A DNA stretch of 64,000 nt from Castanea sativa (GCF_040712315.1 NC_134013.1:64945501-65009500); one strand, 5' to 3'. Shown: positions 12,207 to 24,629, counted from the stretch's first letter. Numbers and translations are program-made. The notes: a model not told the origin generated them from the letters alone.

Positions 12207-12449
12207 CTAAGTTAAAACAACAACTGTATGAGATTGGAAGTAATGGGGAAGCTTACGCGTAGCATGCACCACTGTGAGGATCATTTTTTCTAACAGTAAA
12301 TAATGCATCTCGGCCTCATGTAGAGATTTGCTCACGTAATAAGTTGGCCTTTGTACACCATTATCCGCCCGTATCAGAACCAAGCTAATGGCATGATTAG
12401 CCACAGCAATATATGTGAACAGAACTTCATCTATTTCTGGCTGAGACAT
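12207..12449 (-). pseudogene. RNase H linked to RT (Tat element)
   Basis: The connection/RNase H segment after the RT: LFTYIAVANHAISLVLIRAD, RPTYYVSKSLHEAEMHY, LEKMILTVVHATRKLPHYF. This is the usual Ty3/gypsy RT-RNase H pattern. It is cut from the RT by stops between 12450 and 12780. Confidence 0.85.
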
Positions 12450-12781
12450 AATGGGTAGTCGCGAAAGATATTCCTTAAGTTGCTAAAAAGCTAAAGCACA
12501 CTCCTTGGTCCATTTAAACCCCTTCCACTTATTCAATAACTAGAAGAAAGGCCTGCATCTGTCAGCGGACCGAGAAATAAATCGGTTGAGAGCAGTGGTC
12601 ATCCCTGTCAACTTCTGAACCTCTTTAGGATTCCAAGGAGGCTGTAAGCTATTAATTGCTTGACCTGCATAGGATTAACTTCAATTCCCCTATGAGTTAC
12701 CATGTAACCCAAAAATTTACCTGATCCCACGCCAAAAGAACACTTAGAAGCATTAAGGCGTAAATTGTACTTTCTTAGCGT

Positions 12782-13290
12782 CTAAAAGGTATCATGTAGG
12801 TCTTCCACATGCATGGAAACCGTTTTACTTTTCACTACCATGTCATCCACATACACTTCAATAGTCTTTCCTAGTTGTGGCTCAAACATCTTGGTCTTCA
12901 TCCTTTGATAGGTAGCTCCTACGTTCTTCAAACCAAAAGGCATCACCTTATAGTGATAATTCCCTATAGGAGTGACAAAGGGTGTCTTCTCTTGATCATC
13001 CAAAACCAAAGGTATTTGATGATAACCTTGAAAGGCATCCAAAAAACTCATCCGAGGATGCCCAATAGTGGCATCCACCAGTTGATCTATACAAGGCATT
13101 GGGAAAGAATCTTTAGGACAAGCCTTGTTCAAATCTGTGAAGTCTACACACACTCTCCACTTCTTATTTTTCTTCTTTACTACTACTATATGAGCCAACC
13201 ATTCTGGATAAAACACCTCCTTGATAGCACTAGCCTTTTTGAGCTTGAGTATTTCTTCCTTGATGGCTTCAGAATGCTCCTTAGATGAGC
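12782..13290 (-). pseudogene. Reverse transcriptase of Tat element
   Basis: The polymerase core. The open part (12782-13216) reads FYPEWLAHIVVVKKKNKKWR, VCVDFTDLNKACPKDSFPMP, FLDAFQGYHQIPL, PFGLKNVGATYQRM and VYVDDMVVKSK. The catalytic aspartates in FLDAF and VDD are kept. The upstream part to about 13290 (EAIKEEILKLKKASAIKEV) is in the same frame but preceded by stops. The domain itself is little damaged, but the polyprotein is broken around it. Confidence 0.93.
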
Positions 13291-13741
13291 GCTAAGGTGG
13301 TTACTTCCTCGGCACCACAGCTGGATTGCCATTTAAATTATGACAAATGAAACTCGGATCCACCTCAGAGGCCTTATAAGCATTCCATGCAAACACATCA
13401 ACGTTCTTTCTCAAAAACATAACTAGCTCCTCCTTCTCTTGAGGTGGCAACTAGACTCCTACCTGAAAGAATGTTTTAGGGTTATTATCTATAATAACTT
13501 CCTCTAACTCCTCACACGCAAGTTCTTCTACTGTTGCTACCCTAGGTGTGGCTAGAGACATTGATTGCTATAAGCCCCCTTCCGCAGAGGCCGAGGACTC
13601 CGACCTAGGATGATGTAGGATTGCAGCTGCTATGCACTGTCTTGCCACAGACTGAATCCTAACTAGTTCCTCGATCTGATCCCCAAATGGAAACTTCACT
13701 TTGACATGTAGAGTCGAGAAAATGGCACCTAGAGCATGCAG

Positions 13742-14023
13742 CTAAGGTCTTGCCACAATGGCCATGTAGGGAGAATAGGCATCTACCATAATGAAATTCA
13801 CTTTTACCACTTTTGGGCCTGATTGCACAGATAACCTAATTTGCCCCTTTGGTATGATAGTCTTTCCCTCAAAGCTTATCAGTGGTGAATCATAAGCCGT
13901 AGGATCCTCAAGCTTTAATTTTAGCCCCTTAAACAAGTTAGGGTACATAATATCTACACCACTACCCTGGTTAACCATCACCCTCTTCACGTCATAGCCC
14001 CTTATCCTTTGCGTAACCACCAA
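13742..14023 (-). pseudogene. Aspartic protease of Tat element, active-site Asp lost
   Basis: Matches the plant gypsy protease region: MVNQGSGVDIMYPNLFKGL, then YDSPLISFEGK, then FIMVDAYSPYMAIVARP. Relatives have DQGS at the first motif. Here the codon at 13970-13972 is AAC, Asn, in place of the catalytic Asp, a G-to-A change on the coding strand. The enzyme would be inactive even if expressed. Confidence 0.85.
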
Positions 14024-14594
14024 AGCATCATTATGTGGTTGGATAGTCTCGGTCTTGTTCTTCTAAGAAACCTAAAATTGGTAGGATATTTCCCTTAGTC
14101 CTCTTCGGCTCAAAACTAGAATCTTCGGCAAGTGTTCATGCTATAGACATCACCTTGGAAGGACGAGAACTAGTCCTCCTAGGAGCAGCAAAGATAACAT
14201 TGATCGTACCGAAATGAGGTCTTGAAGAAGTGTTGCCTTGATTTACCGAACTTGAATGGTCTCCCTGCCCATTGGGCCGATACACAAACTAATTTAACCT
14301 TCTGTCCTTAACTAACTGCTCCAAATGATTCCACAGGGTTCTACAATTCTCAATGGTATGATCCCTTTCTTGATGATACTAGCAATGAAGGTTCTGATTA
14401 CGCCTCATGGGGTCCCCTGCCATCTTGTTGGGCTATGTGAAATATGGTTCCTTCTGAATTTTCTCCAACAACTGATGCACTGGTTCCCGAAATATAGTAT
14501 TAACCAAGTGAGGAGTGGTAGGACCAGATTGTCTGGAAAAATCTCTTTAGGGCCTATTGTTGTTGTATCTATCCGGCCTAAAATCTCTCTTCTC

Positions 14595-15600
14595 CTAAGG
14601 GATAACTTTCGCCTTTCCCTTACCCTGTTGCTGATCTTCCTCAACCTGTTTATATTCATCAATGCGATCCATAAGCCGATGTACACTCCTTATAGGCTTT
14701 TTGGTCAAAGATTTCCTTAAGTCGTGCTTGGTAGGTAGGCCAACCTTGAAAGTCCTTATTGTTACATCGTCAAAATCTCCATCGATCTCATTGAACATCT
14801 CCCAGTATCTGTTAGAGTATGTTTTCAGGGATTCCCCTTCTCGCATGGCCATGGACAATAACAAATCCAAGGGCCGAGGAACTCTACTACACTTAATGAA
14901 ACGAGACCCAAATGCCTGTGTGAGTTCCATGAAGGAATCAATAGAACCTTCTCTCAAGCCATTAAACCACCTCATCGCTACAGGTCCCAGGCTAGAAGGG
15001 AAGACTTTGTACATTAAAGTTTCATTTTTAGAATGTACTGCCATCCTCTAATTGAAATGACTCACATGCTCCATAGGGTCCGTTCGGCCATTATAAATGG
15101 TGAACGTTGGTTAGGTGAATCGCCGTAAGAGCTTCCCTTTCTCCACCCTACATGTGAAGGGTGATTTGGAAATTTGGTGCAACACCCTACTTATAGCATC
15201 ATTTTCCAAGCCTTTGGAGGAAGGCTTCTTGCCCTCACGACCATGAAGGTAATCCTCCTCATAGGAAAAAACTCACTAGGAGAAGTTCTTGACCTAGGCT
15301 TGTAACTACTACCCTGAGTGTCCTTAGAATAAGGGTCAGAAAAGGAAGAAGTTCGCCTTCGCCTTTCGCAGCGCAACTTCTTCTTCAGGTGGTCAATCTC
15401 CAACTGCATGGCCTTAGCATTTTTCTTATGAGGAATTCTACTTCCACCTTGTGAATGACTCCTACTAGTGTGCCCTGTATGCACACTACCTTCCCGATCT
15501 CTTTCTTGTTCAAGATGCAGGAACTGATCTTCATGCTGGGACCCCATAGACTCCACATGATGTGGACCTGAGCCTACCATAATGTTAACCTTCCTAGAAC
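14595..15600 (-). pseudogene. gag of Tat element
   Basis: Two open pieces on minus. The first (15191-15604) begins around MVGSGPHHVESMGSQHED. It is rich in charged residues, has a Lys/Arg-rich coiled stretch (LEIDHLKKKLRCERRRR), then slips frame near 15260. The second (14595-15044) is the retrotransposon gag domain: MAVHSKNETLMYKVFPSSLG, AMRWFNGLREGSIDSFMELT, EGESLKTYSNRYWEMFNEID, FKVGLPTKHDLRKSL. Gag would form the particle that packages element RNA. The frameshift and stops make it non-functional. Confidence 0.9.
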
Positions 15601-15608
15601 ACAAGATT

Positions 15609-15627
15609 CCCCATAGATGGCATCAAT
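15609..15627 (-). other. Primer-binding site of Tat element
   Basis: Directly inside the 5' LTR the minus strand reads ATTGATGCCATCTATGGGG. This fits the Tat-type site TGGCGCCGTCTGTGGGG, as I recall it, if three positions have gone C-to-T or G-to-A. The tRNA identity was not established. Confidence 0.5.
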
Positions 15628-16438
15628 TGTATGGTCACAATTTGTACCTAAACCTAATATTAAGATTTGGATAGGCCCAAAAAAGCCTAATACAATGAAT
15701 TTGTAGAAAGTGAGCTTTAAACCTAGGTTCTAGTGATTCTACAACAACAATGATGGACTAGATCACAACATCATACACATGGAGTAGTTTATATAACAGT
15801 AACCTTTCTCAGACTCAAGCCGAGAATACTGGATTTTATATTTCACTTTTCTCAAGTACAGAGTTGTAACTATTGATCTTTATTTCTATAGTGTTCTCTT
15901 CTCTCCTTTTTTTCCCATCCCCCTATCTCCGGGACCTCTCTCCTTCTTATACCTCCTCTCCCTTTTCCTCCTCGCTTTCCACGTGTAGCTTTAGATAGTT
16001 CCCTTGGATACTTGTCCCATCCGCACCTTCCTATGGTTTTTAGGTAATAGTTGTAAGGCTGACAATCACTGTTCAGATATCACTTCCTCACTAATGCGGC
16101 CAGAGACTTAGGTACAGAGTATTCAATGCGGTGATAGCAGCTTCCTTCAAGATATTTCCCATCCGTTCTTCCTCACTATTCCCTTGTGAAACATATCTTC
16201 ATTTACAAGATCTTCCAAGACACCACTATAGTCAACATGATGTACCATCTGATCTTCATTTCACCTAGCTGAGGAGATAACCCTTCTTGAACTACTTCTA
16301 CAAGCCCAATACACAATAACTTGCTCATGGGCGCTTAAGCTTGACATCTTTACTACCATCAATCTGTTCTCGGACAAGCAAATATTCTCAAATCAAGTCC
16401 AGGGCCCAAAAGTAGGCCTTGGGCCTATTATCCTCACA
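15628..16438 (-). repeat. 5' LTR of Tat element
   Basis: 811 bp partner of 4910-5704, TG...CA bounded. It includes a 16-base stretch absent from the other copy. Confidence 0.93.
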
Positions 16439-16443
16439 ATTAT
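16439..16443. repeat. 5-bp target duplication (right), ATTAT
   Basis: Identical to 4905-4909 and directly abutting the LTR end. Confidence 0.8.
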
Positions 16444-16873
16444 TATGTGGAATTTAGATGGCATCCCTATTGTCAATTTTTAACAGATTCTCCTAGTGAT
16501 GCTTTACAAATGTCTCATTACCAAAAAAATGTCTATAGAGCCCATTTGCAGACTACACTTACAAAAATACTGAAACCCATCCAAGTGATAATTGTCACTC
16601 CAAGTTCTAAAAAGGGTCTACTACAAGTCTACAAGATGGTCACAGGTCACTACTTAGCAATAATAGAGTGAACATTGACCTTTACTCCATTGGTTTGGTT
16701 ACTTTGGTTTATTTATTTTATTTGATTGGCGATTTGGTAAGATATTACAGCTAGTCATAAAGTTGCAAAGTAAGAAGTTTTGTATCTGTGGCATCTTAGA
16801 AAGAAACCGTAGATATCATATACGATATCTTAAAAGTTGAGCCTAAAAATTATGGTTGTGTCAATGGTTGTAC
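16444..16873. other. Short intergenic stretch
   Basis: A 74-codon open frame at 16447-16671 was seen, but it matches nothing I know and has no splice or start context. No other content. Confidence 0.4.
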
Positions 16874-16876
16874 TAA

Positions 16877-17704
16877 GGCTGCGTTTGTTTTAGTATAAAA
16901 TATTTTTCGAGTGTAAAATAATTTCAGGTGAAAATATTTTCAAAAAAGGAAAATAATTTCTAGTGTTTGGTTGCATTATAAAAATTATATTAGAAAATAA
17001 TTTCAAGTGTTTGGTAACATTTTAAAATGCAAAATTTTTACTAGTTTTGTCACATTTTCTAAGCTTTCAAACAAATTTTATATCAGAAAATCCACCACCA
17101 CCCATACACTAGCGCCCATAAAGAATCCACCACCACCCACACACTAGCACCACACAACACAAAAACCACGAAAACACCACCACCCACACCACCACAAAAA
17201 AAAAAAAAAAAAAATCAAAGATCAAAGAGAGAAAGATTTAGAGATTGAGGGAAAGAGAGATAGATCGGGAAAGAGAGATTGGTCTTTAGCAACAGCAACG
17301 ATCTTTAGCGGCGGCAATGAGAACGAGATGCAAGGCTCCAATCTAGATGGCGGCGATGTTGGAGCACGGCATGTAGTCGGTTGTCAAGATCAAAGCTCAA
17401 CCTGTACTTGTCGATGCATGGCTAGCGATCGGTGAGTTGGGTCTTGGGTGTTTGTGGATGGGTGATGAAGGAGGGGTGGGTTGAGATCTTCAAGTGTGTG
17501 ATGTCTGTGAGGAGTGGGTTGGTGGTCGGTGACGGCCAGATTAGCGACATTGAGCAAGAGGGAGAAGAAGAGAGAGAAAAAAAGGCTTGGCCAGCATGTG
17601 ATCTGGGCGGTGGGGCGGCATGATTTGGGCGGTGGGGGTGGCACAATCTGGGCTGGCCGGAGCTTGGCTGGACGGCCACGTGTGCTCTCTCTTCTTGCTC
17701 TCTC

Positions 17705-17739
<35 letters not shown>

Positions 17740-17916
17740 CTTGGAATTCATTTGAAGGTAAAATAGAAATTGAAATTCATTTTCGGCTTAGAAGGGTTAT
17801 TTTACGGTCAATGCAGAAATTGATTTCTGTTTGAGCCAATTTTTTGTGCTTACCAAACACATAGACCTGTGTAAAATGATTTCCTGAAATCCTTTTCAGC
17901 CAAAACAAATGCAGCC
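16877..17916. mobile_element. PIF/Harbinger-like non-autonomous TIR element
   Basis: 1,040 bp. The left terminus is GGCTGCGTTTGTTTT and the reversed right terminus is GGCTGCATTTGTTTT, with one mismatch in 15. Both sides are flanked by TAA (16874-16876 and 17917-17919). The interior has a CCACCACCACC-rich direct repeat near 17090-17190, a purine-rich block, and a CT microsatellite. No transposase frame is present. Open frames inside come from low-complexity sequence. Confidence 0.8.
17708..17735. repeat. (CT)n microsatellite
   Basis: Uninterrupted CT tract inside the Harbinger-like element. Confidence 0.9.
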
Positions 17917-18105
17917 TAAATTGCAATTTTTTAGATAAGAACAAACATGTTATTTGTTCTTAACTTCTTATCAACTACTATTTAGTTTTTTTAAATTATT
18001 ATTATTAAAAAAAAAACTATTGTTAGTGTTTTAACAAAACATGCAACATACATTCATATTAACTGTATTATTTGTTTTTTTTTTTTTTTGTATTTTCAAT
18101 AACTT

Positions 18106-18109
<4 letters not shown>

Positions 18110-18182
<73 letters not shown>
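18110..18182. repeat. Compound (TC)n(TA)n microsatellite
   Basis: A TC tract of about 54 bases runs straight into a TA tract of about 20 bases. Long enough to be a variable marker. Confidence 0.95.
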
Positions 18183-18183
<1 letters not shown>

Positions 18184-18469
18184 TTGTTCTATTACATATG
18201 GGTTTTTTTTAATAAACTCTATCCTATTTTATTTTACTTTCTACTTAACGTAGTTTTTAAAATAGATTCATATTTAGAATAGGTGCTCTTCATGGTTTTA
18301 AAAATTAAATAGGACTGGCTAGTTCAACTAGGAACTAGGACCATAATCTGGTCTAGTAAAAATAGGGAAAACTTGTTGTTCAACTAGTAAAAATTGAGAA
18401 ACAAACCATTTTCCGTATTTAAAATCAAGTTCTCAACCCAAAATTGTCTTTTACCAATCTTAAGTGCAC

Positions 18470-18675
18470 CGAATGGACCAAAGTGGACTAAATGGACTCA
18501 ATTGGATAGAAGGTATTGAAATGGACCGAATTAGATCATAATGGACCAAAGTGGACCGAATTAACTGAATTAGACCGATATGGACCAAAGTAGACCGATT
18601 TGGATTGAAATAGACCTAATGAACCAAAGTAAACCAAATTGAACTAAATAGACCAAATAGGACCGAAATCATGCA
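18470..18675. repeat. Degenerate TGGACC-type short tandem repeat
   Basis: TGGACCAAAG, TGGACCGAAT and close variants recur about every 10-20 bases for some 200 bases. There is no reading frame. The origin is unclear. Confidence 0.7.
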
Positions 18676-21600
18676 ATGCACAAGGGACTACTACTAGTGA
18701 TATCTAATATACATGTCATATTGCCTTTTGAGTCTCACTCTTTAGTCCTTTTTCAAATGAATCTCAAAACAATTTTTTTTATTTAAAGAACAAAAACACA
18801 CACACACACAACGGAGAGATAAATAGGTTTCAATACAAAGACACACCACAATTCTACTCAAAAGTCATTGTAACTTTTAAGAGAGGGTAAAACAAGTTGT
18901 ACTACACACAACATGTTCTCTTAAGCAATGTGAGACAATTACCTTCTTTTTTTTCTTCTTTTTTCCTTTTTTTTTATAGAAACAAACACAAACCCAAGGA
19001 AGAAGAAAAGAGGTGAATCTCAAAACATTTAAAGCTTTATCTTTCAATATTGCTCTAACATTGTCTTCTCTTTCTGTTGAAGCGAAACATTTTGTTTTTC
19101 ACGTTGTTCTTGAGACAATTGATCCCGCTGGCCTTTGTTCTTTGTAAGATTGTGGTTCTAAAGACTAGACTCTTCTTCCTTCACATTATATTATTACATA
19201 TATAGAAGTGATGAAAAATATGCTTGGGATGCATATATATGAGCCTATCTAATAACCAGTTATATCCAAAACTATCACTCTTTATTTGGAAAGAAGTGGG
19301 AAATTTAGGGGCACTCATGCGTCTTGGATCGTTTTACATGTGTGGTTTCCTGATCATTATGGTAAAGTGGCTCATACTTGGGCAAGCTGAAATTATGATT
19401 TTTCTCTCAAAAGCAATGGCATAGATCATTTAGTATTACAAAATTTTACTAGGACATGAAACTTAAATTTACATATGATAAATTTTAAGAATGGCCTGGC
19501 AAAAAGTCTTCGTGTCTTATTTATAAATTTGAACTCACCCCTTTAGGAAGTCATAACCCTCTGAAATTAATCTGATTGACTTAGCAAGCTAGAGCTCCAT
19601 ATTTATACTTTTATTTCTATAACGAAACTAATTAAACACTAGGGAGCACAAGGCCTGTGGTGATTATCAGAAAGTTTTTCCAACATCTACCGACCTCTGA
19701 TAAAATGAGGATTAGTGCCTTGTTGTAATAATTGCTACCCCTTTCATCAATTAGAACATTTAACTCATGCGGATAGTTTTGTAGCTCAACTCTTCTAAAA
19801 CGTTTAGGGTTAAAATCCAGCCAAAATGAGCTTTTACCCTTTCACACAAAAAATCCAGCATTTTGCCCATTTTCTTAAACTAATCAAGGAAATGCCTTTA
19901 TTTTAAAACTCGATTATTTAAAAATCAAGTTCCAAATGTAAAACTCGATTTTTAGAATATTAAGTTATAGTGAACGTGGATTTTAATTTTTTTTTAAAAA
20001 AAATTGGAACTTGAGTTTCAATTATTATTATTATTTTTTAAAATTTTCAATTTGCTATAACTCGATTGTCCAAAAATCAAATTTCAATACAGGGGCACTT
20101 ATTTAGTTAGTTTGAAAAAAGAGATAAAATACTAAATTTTTGGTGTGAAATGGACATTTGCCCATTTTGGCCGTTAAAGTCCCTTTACATTCTCTGTTAT
20201 CGAATAGGAGTATTAAAAAAAAAAAAGAACAAAAGAAAAAAGTCATTTGTTAAGTATCTTTCTCGTCACTTTGTTGTCCTGAAGTTTGTCAGAAAATAAG
20301 AATTATTTCTCACTTGAGGCGTCTAAACGTCCAATGCACCAACCTAATTGACAACGATGTCTTTGACATATACATGCATGGGCACGTAAAGGTACGGTTT
20401 ACTAGAAGGCCGGCTAAGGACTAAACGATCCTTGACGCTATATAATACATCACGATGATGTATAAAGTACTATGTATATATACAAATCAAATTTGTTCCG
20501 CAGTCAGTGGGGGAAATTTTTTTTTTTTTGACAGAGTACATAACTATGGATTAGGATCATGCATGGTTGTGCCTAGACCCTAGAGACACACATGGTGTTT
20601 GTTGATGATCTTTGAAAAGAGAACTCCTAAGGGCATGTGATCATCTTGGCGAGCTTGCACACATAAATTTACTTTTCACTTTGCAAAGAAGTCAACACTG
20701 CCATTATCATCATTTAAAGTAGGAAAAACATGTTTAGTTTAGAACTGACAAAGGCCATATGGGTTTGGAAGTTCAATTTGACCAAAGATATAATTTTTAC
20801 CTATAAAAAGAAGACAAAAATATGCTTGTTTTGGGTACTTCGGCAAAATGATTTTTTTTTTTTTTTTGGGCAAGTTGTAAAAGTAATTTCTAAAAACACA
20901 TAAGACAACAAGAAATGATGGCAAAGGAATCCCGTTTTACCTTGAATTTGTTCATGTCCTTTTATCTTTTTCTGGTAAGTTAAACTTTTTTTTTTAATCC
21001 AAATAATGCACGTATTTTTTAGCAAGTGATTTCTCCGGCCACATTACCATTATTTTATTTTAATTCGTATACATATTTTTTTTTAATGAAAGAAATGCAG
21101 GAAGAGTGATGAAAGTGGCTTTTCTATTTGGATGTTATCATAGTAGCATTATATACAATGAGTATGAGCCTAAAGGTAAAGGAATTGGTGAGCCATAATT
21201 GTTATTTCAGTCTCACAAGCACTAGTAAGCATTGAGTTGGGGCCTATGGCAATGAGAAATTTTTCTCAAGCGCTTCTCATTGTAGGATTTGATCATGAGA
21301 TCTTCATCCCACAAATCACTTTAGAGTTACAATTCAATTGAATGAAAGATAAACATAATCTAATTATGTATCTCTTACTTTTATAAAATCTTTCATAATA
21401 ACGTGGCTCAACAAGTAATAAACTCATGATCATAGATATATTTATTAAATAAGAAATTGATAGTTATTTTTAGGGTGCTTAATTAATTAATTTGTTTGTT
21501 AAATAAGATTTTTTTTCAAGCAAAAAATCAAAATATTGAAATCTAAGATCTACATTAAACTACAATTTAACCAAAGTTCCAAACTACTCATAATTGACAA

Positions 21601-22265
21601 AATATATCAATATTAATGATCCTTTTTAATATAATTTTTTGTTCACCTAAGGGTGAACTGGTGAAAGTTCAATGGTTGAAGCACAGGAATGGTAAAGCCC
21701 TGTAAAGGAATGCGGGCAGATCATGGGTGCTTCGTCCCCACATTTGAGAACAGAAAACTTTTGCACAACAAGAATAAGGCGGGTCAAAACAAAAATGTTT
21801 TTTTTGATAATCTAGGTGGGTTAAAACAAAATGAGACAAAGGTATTTTATTATTTCTAATAAAGTTACATACACCCGATATGAGATGGGATGAAATGAGA
21901 CGGTTCACAGAGTAGCTAAATTCCTTTGATACCCATTACCTCTTCGAAATGAGGAAAATTTGTACGAACCGAACGGAGCAGGACATTGTGTCATCTCTAA
22001 AAGCAATTATAACAAAACATGTGCTAGTGGATTTATTTCAAATGAATGGGAATGAGGCTCAAAGACTACAGGAAAAACACTTACGGGCCCGTTTAAGACA
22101 GAGAGTCAACCAATTTGACTTATAGGGTTTGATTTTATTGGAGCTTGATTAACGGTTTAAACTACCAAAAAATGTAAAAACTTAAACAAAACCCTGAAAT
22201 TACGATAAGGGAGACCCTACATGCACAGATTAATTAATCACGCCTGCACTCTCGGCTTTTATTTC
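18676..22265. other. Intergenic stretch upstream of pectate lyase
   Basis: AT-rich with homopolymers. A fragment at about 19289-19375 can be read as RGTHASWIVLHVWFPDHYGK, but it soon meets stops and has no family I recognise. Otherwise nothing is supported. Confidence 0.4.
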
Positions 22266-22272
22266 TTTATAA
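22266..22272 (+). promoter_or_regulatory. Candidate TATA box of pectate lyase gene
   Basis: TTTATAA lies 72 bases upstream of the start codon, a normal spacing for a plant TATA box plus a short 5' leader. Position only; no transcript data. Confidence 0.5.
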
Positions 22273-22343
22273 CCCACCAAGTCCACACCACAGCTCTCAC
22301 CTCACTCCAATTTGCCTCCACTTCTTCCAAATCCAAGAAAAAA

Positions 22344-24418
22344 ATGTCTCATCTTTCTCTTTTGCTTCTTATCTTTATCTACATTCTAACCCCAAGTTTT
22401 GTTTTCTCATCACCAGTACAAGACCCAGATCTTGTTGTACATGAAGTACATAGGTACGTAAGAATAAGATCCCACATTATTATGTTACATTTACATATAT
22501 CTCATACTATAATTCATGCTCTATGTAAGTAAAGATTAATGTGACATTTTTTTTTTGGTCGTTAATAGGAGCATCAATGCCTCTAGGAGGAACTTGGGAT
22601 ACTTATCTTGTGGAACAGGCAACCCCATTGATGATTGTTGGCGTTGTGACCCCAATTGGGACAAGAATCGGCAGAGATTAGCTGATTGTGCCATTGGTTT
22701 TGGTAAGAATGCAATTGGAGGAAGAAATGGTCACATCTACGTGGTAACTGACTCTAGTGATGATGATGCCGTGAACCCGAAACCGGGTACTCTACGACAT
22801 GCAGTAATACAAGATGAACCCTTGTGGATTATCTTCAAAAGGGACATGGTAATTAAGCTTAAGCAAGAGCTAGTGATGAACTCTTTCAAAACCATTGATG
22901 GTAGGGGCGCTAGTGTTCACATTGCTGGGGGGCCATGCATTACCATACATCGTGTCACTAACATCATCATCCATGGCATCAATATTCATGATTGTAAGCA
23001 AGGGGGCAATGCTGATATAAGAGACTCCCCTCATCACTATGGCTGGTGGACTGTATCAGATGGTGATGGGGTGTCCATCTTTGGAGGGAAGCACATATGG
23101 GTGGATCATTGCTCATTGTCTAATTGCCATGATGGTCTCATAGATGCCATCCATGGATCCACGGCCATCACCATCTCCAACAACTACATGACTCATCATG
23201 ACAAAGTCATGCTTTTAGGCCACAGTGATTCCTTCACACAAGATAAAGACATGCAAGTCACTGTAGCCTTTAATCATTTTGGAGAAGGGCTAGTGCAAAG
23301 AATGCCAAGGTAGGTAACTCATTTTCTCAACAAAAAAAAAAAAAATGTTCAAAATTGAAAAAAATAAAAAAATAAATAACGGTGGAACACTTTAAGTCAT
23401 TGATCTATAGATAAATAATTATTATAGGTGCTATGAATAATACAAATGTTATTACATAAACTTCTCAAATTAACAAATCAAATTTACCATCGCACGACTT
23501 TGATGCGATGGTCACTCCATAAGTACAAATGCTCGTGAGGTGTAAAGGGTAAGGGTCAAGGTTCAAGTCTCCAAGAGGAAGTTTCATACACATATACACT
23601 TAGATTAGATTAGATTAGAATAGAATTTTATCTTGTATGAAAAAAAATAAAATTTTTCTTTTAAATATTTACATTCATTCGCGTGAATTCATAATATTAT
23701 GTAATAAGCTTATATTCTTACATAAATAAATTAAATGTGATATTAAAAATACTACAAATTTAACTATAAAGACCTTATAAATTAATGTATCGCTGATTAT
23801 AGAAAATCAATGTAAATATTTATTTATCATGCATGTTGTTAAAGTAACATTAATCATATTAATTCTATGTTGGTTTATAAGTTTTTTTCTTTATAGTTAT
23901 ATAAGCCCAACAAGCTTTAAACTTATTGTAGTTGTGTTGTGCTTATATTACTTATAGAACACTCATATGTCTATATTGGAAAGACTGTCAAAATTGTTAG
24001 TAACTCTACTATTTCCATCCTACAAAGTTGATAAAGCTGAATTTGCAAAATTTACAGGTGTAGACATGGGTATTTTCATGTGGTGAACAATGACTACACT
24101 CACTGGGAAATGTATGCTATTGGAGGGAGTGCTGACCCTACTATCTACAGCCAAGGCAATAGATTTCTTGCACCTGATGACAGGTCTAAGAAAGAGGTGA
24201 CCAAGCATGAGATTGCATCAGAGAGTGAATGGAAGCACTGGAACTGGAGGTCCGAAGGCGATTTGCTGTTGAACGGAGCCTACTTCCGGCAGTCGGGAGC
24301 AGGTGCATCTTCTAGCTATGCTAGGGCATATAGCCTGAGTGCAAGACCATCTACTCTGGTGGGCTCAATGACCATGACTGCTGGTTCACTCAATTGTAGG
24401 ATGGGATCCCGCTGCTAA
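22344..24418 (+). CDS. Pectate lyase (polysaccharide lyase family 1)
   Basis: A secreted enzyme that cleaves de-esterified pectin in the cell wall by beta-elimination and needs calcium. Three exons are inferred, 22344-22453, 22569-23309 and 24058-24418, with GT-AG introns. They join to 1,212 bases, 403 residues and a TAA stop, with no frame break. Residues 1-23 are a signal peptide ([20 protein letters not shown]). Family motifs in order: [103 protein letters not shown]. The last holds the catalytic Arg region. One oddity is [11 protein letters not shown], where relatives usually have Arg for the second Trp. The length fits short plant pectate lyases. Both splice boundaries cut an Arg codon. 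The paralog is not determined. Confidence 0.95.
23491..23647 (+). mobile_element. SINE copy in pectate lyase intron 2
   Basis: Same family as the copies at 41743 and 32205: GATGCGATGGTCACTCC near the head, GGTTCAAGTCTCC as a Pol III B box, CACTTAGATTAGATTAGA and ATTTTATCTTGTATGA near the tail, then an A-rich end. Target duplications are not clear, so it is likely older. It lies wholly within the intron. Confidence 0.75.
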
Positions 24419-24629
24419 TTGAGCACACTGAACCCCTAGTTTATCAGCTAAAAAAAAAACTGTGAGGGCAACTAGAAAAAAGGATGAGAACAATATTAAT
24501 CCTTTGTTTGCCAACAGTTTACCACTTATATGTGTATTTGTAGTGTTTTATCATTTATGTTGCTTAACCACTTAACTAGTAACAACTTACAAACTTTTTC
24601 TGTCTGTAGTATCTATTTTTATTACCCTT

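Larger units (their letters stand above)
4910..16438 (-). mobile_element. Tat-lineage Ty3/gypsy LTR retrotransposon
   Basis: A full-length but decayed element of 11,529 bp with coding strand on minus. In transcription order it carries the 5' LTR (15628-16438), primer site, gag, aspartic protease, RT, RNase H, a second RNase H, and integrase. After these come a dimeric tandem array, an ORF on the opposite strand, a purine tract and the 3' LTR (4910-5704). The second RNase H, the array in the 3' region and the antisense ORF are known marks of the plant Tat/Ogre lineage. Both LTRs are TG...CA bounded and flanked by ATTAT. Stops and frameshifts in every ORF mean it cannot act on its own. Confidence 0.95.

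Noticed and set aside
16447..16671. 74-codon open frame
   Set aside because: No family match from memory, no promoter or splice context, and it directly abuts a retrotransposon target site.
19289..19440. Possible protein fragment RGTHASWIVLHVWFPDHYGK
   Set aside because: Only about 35 codons before stops, with no splice sites and no recognised family. Not enough to call a gene.
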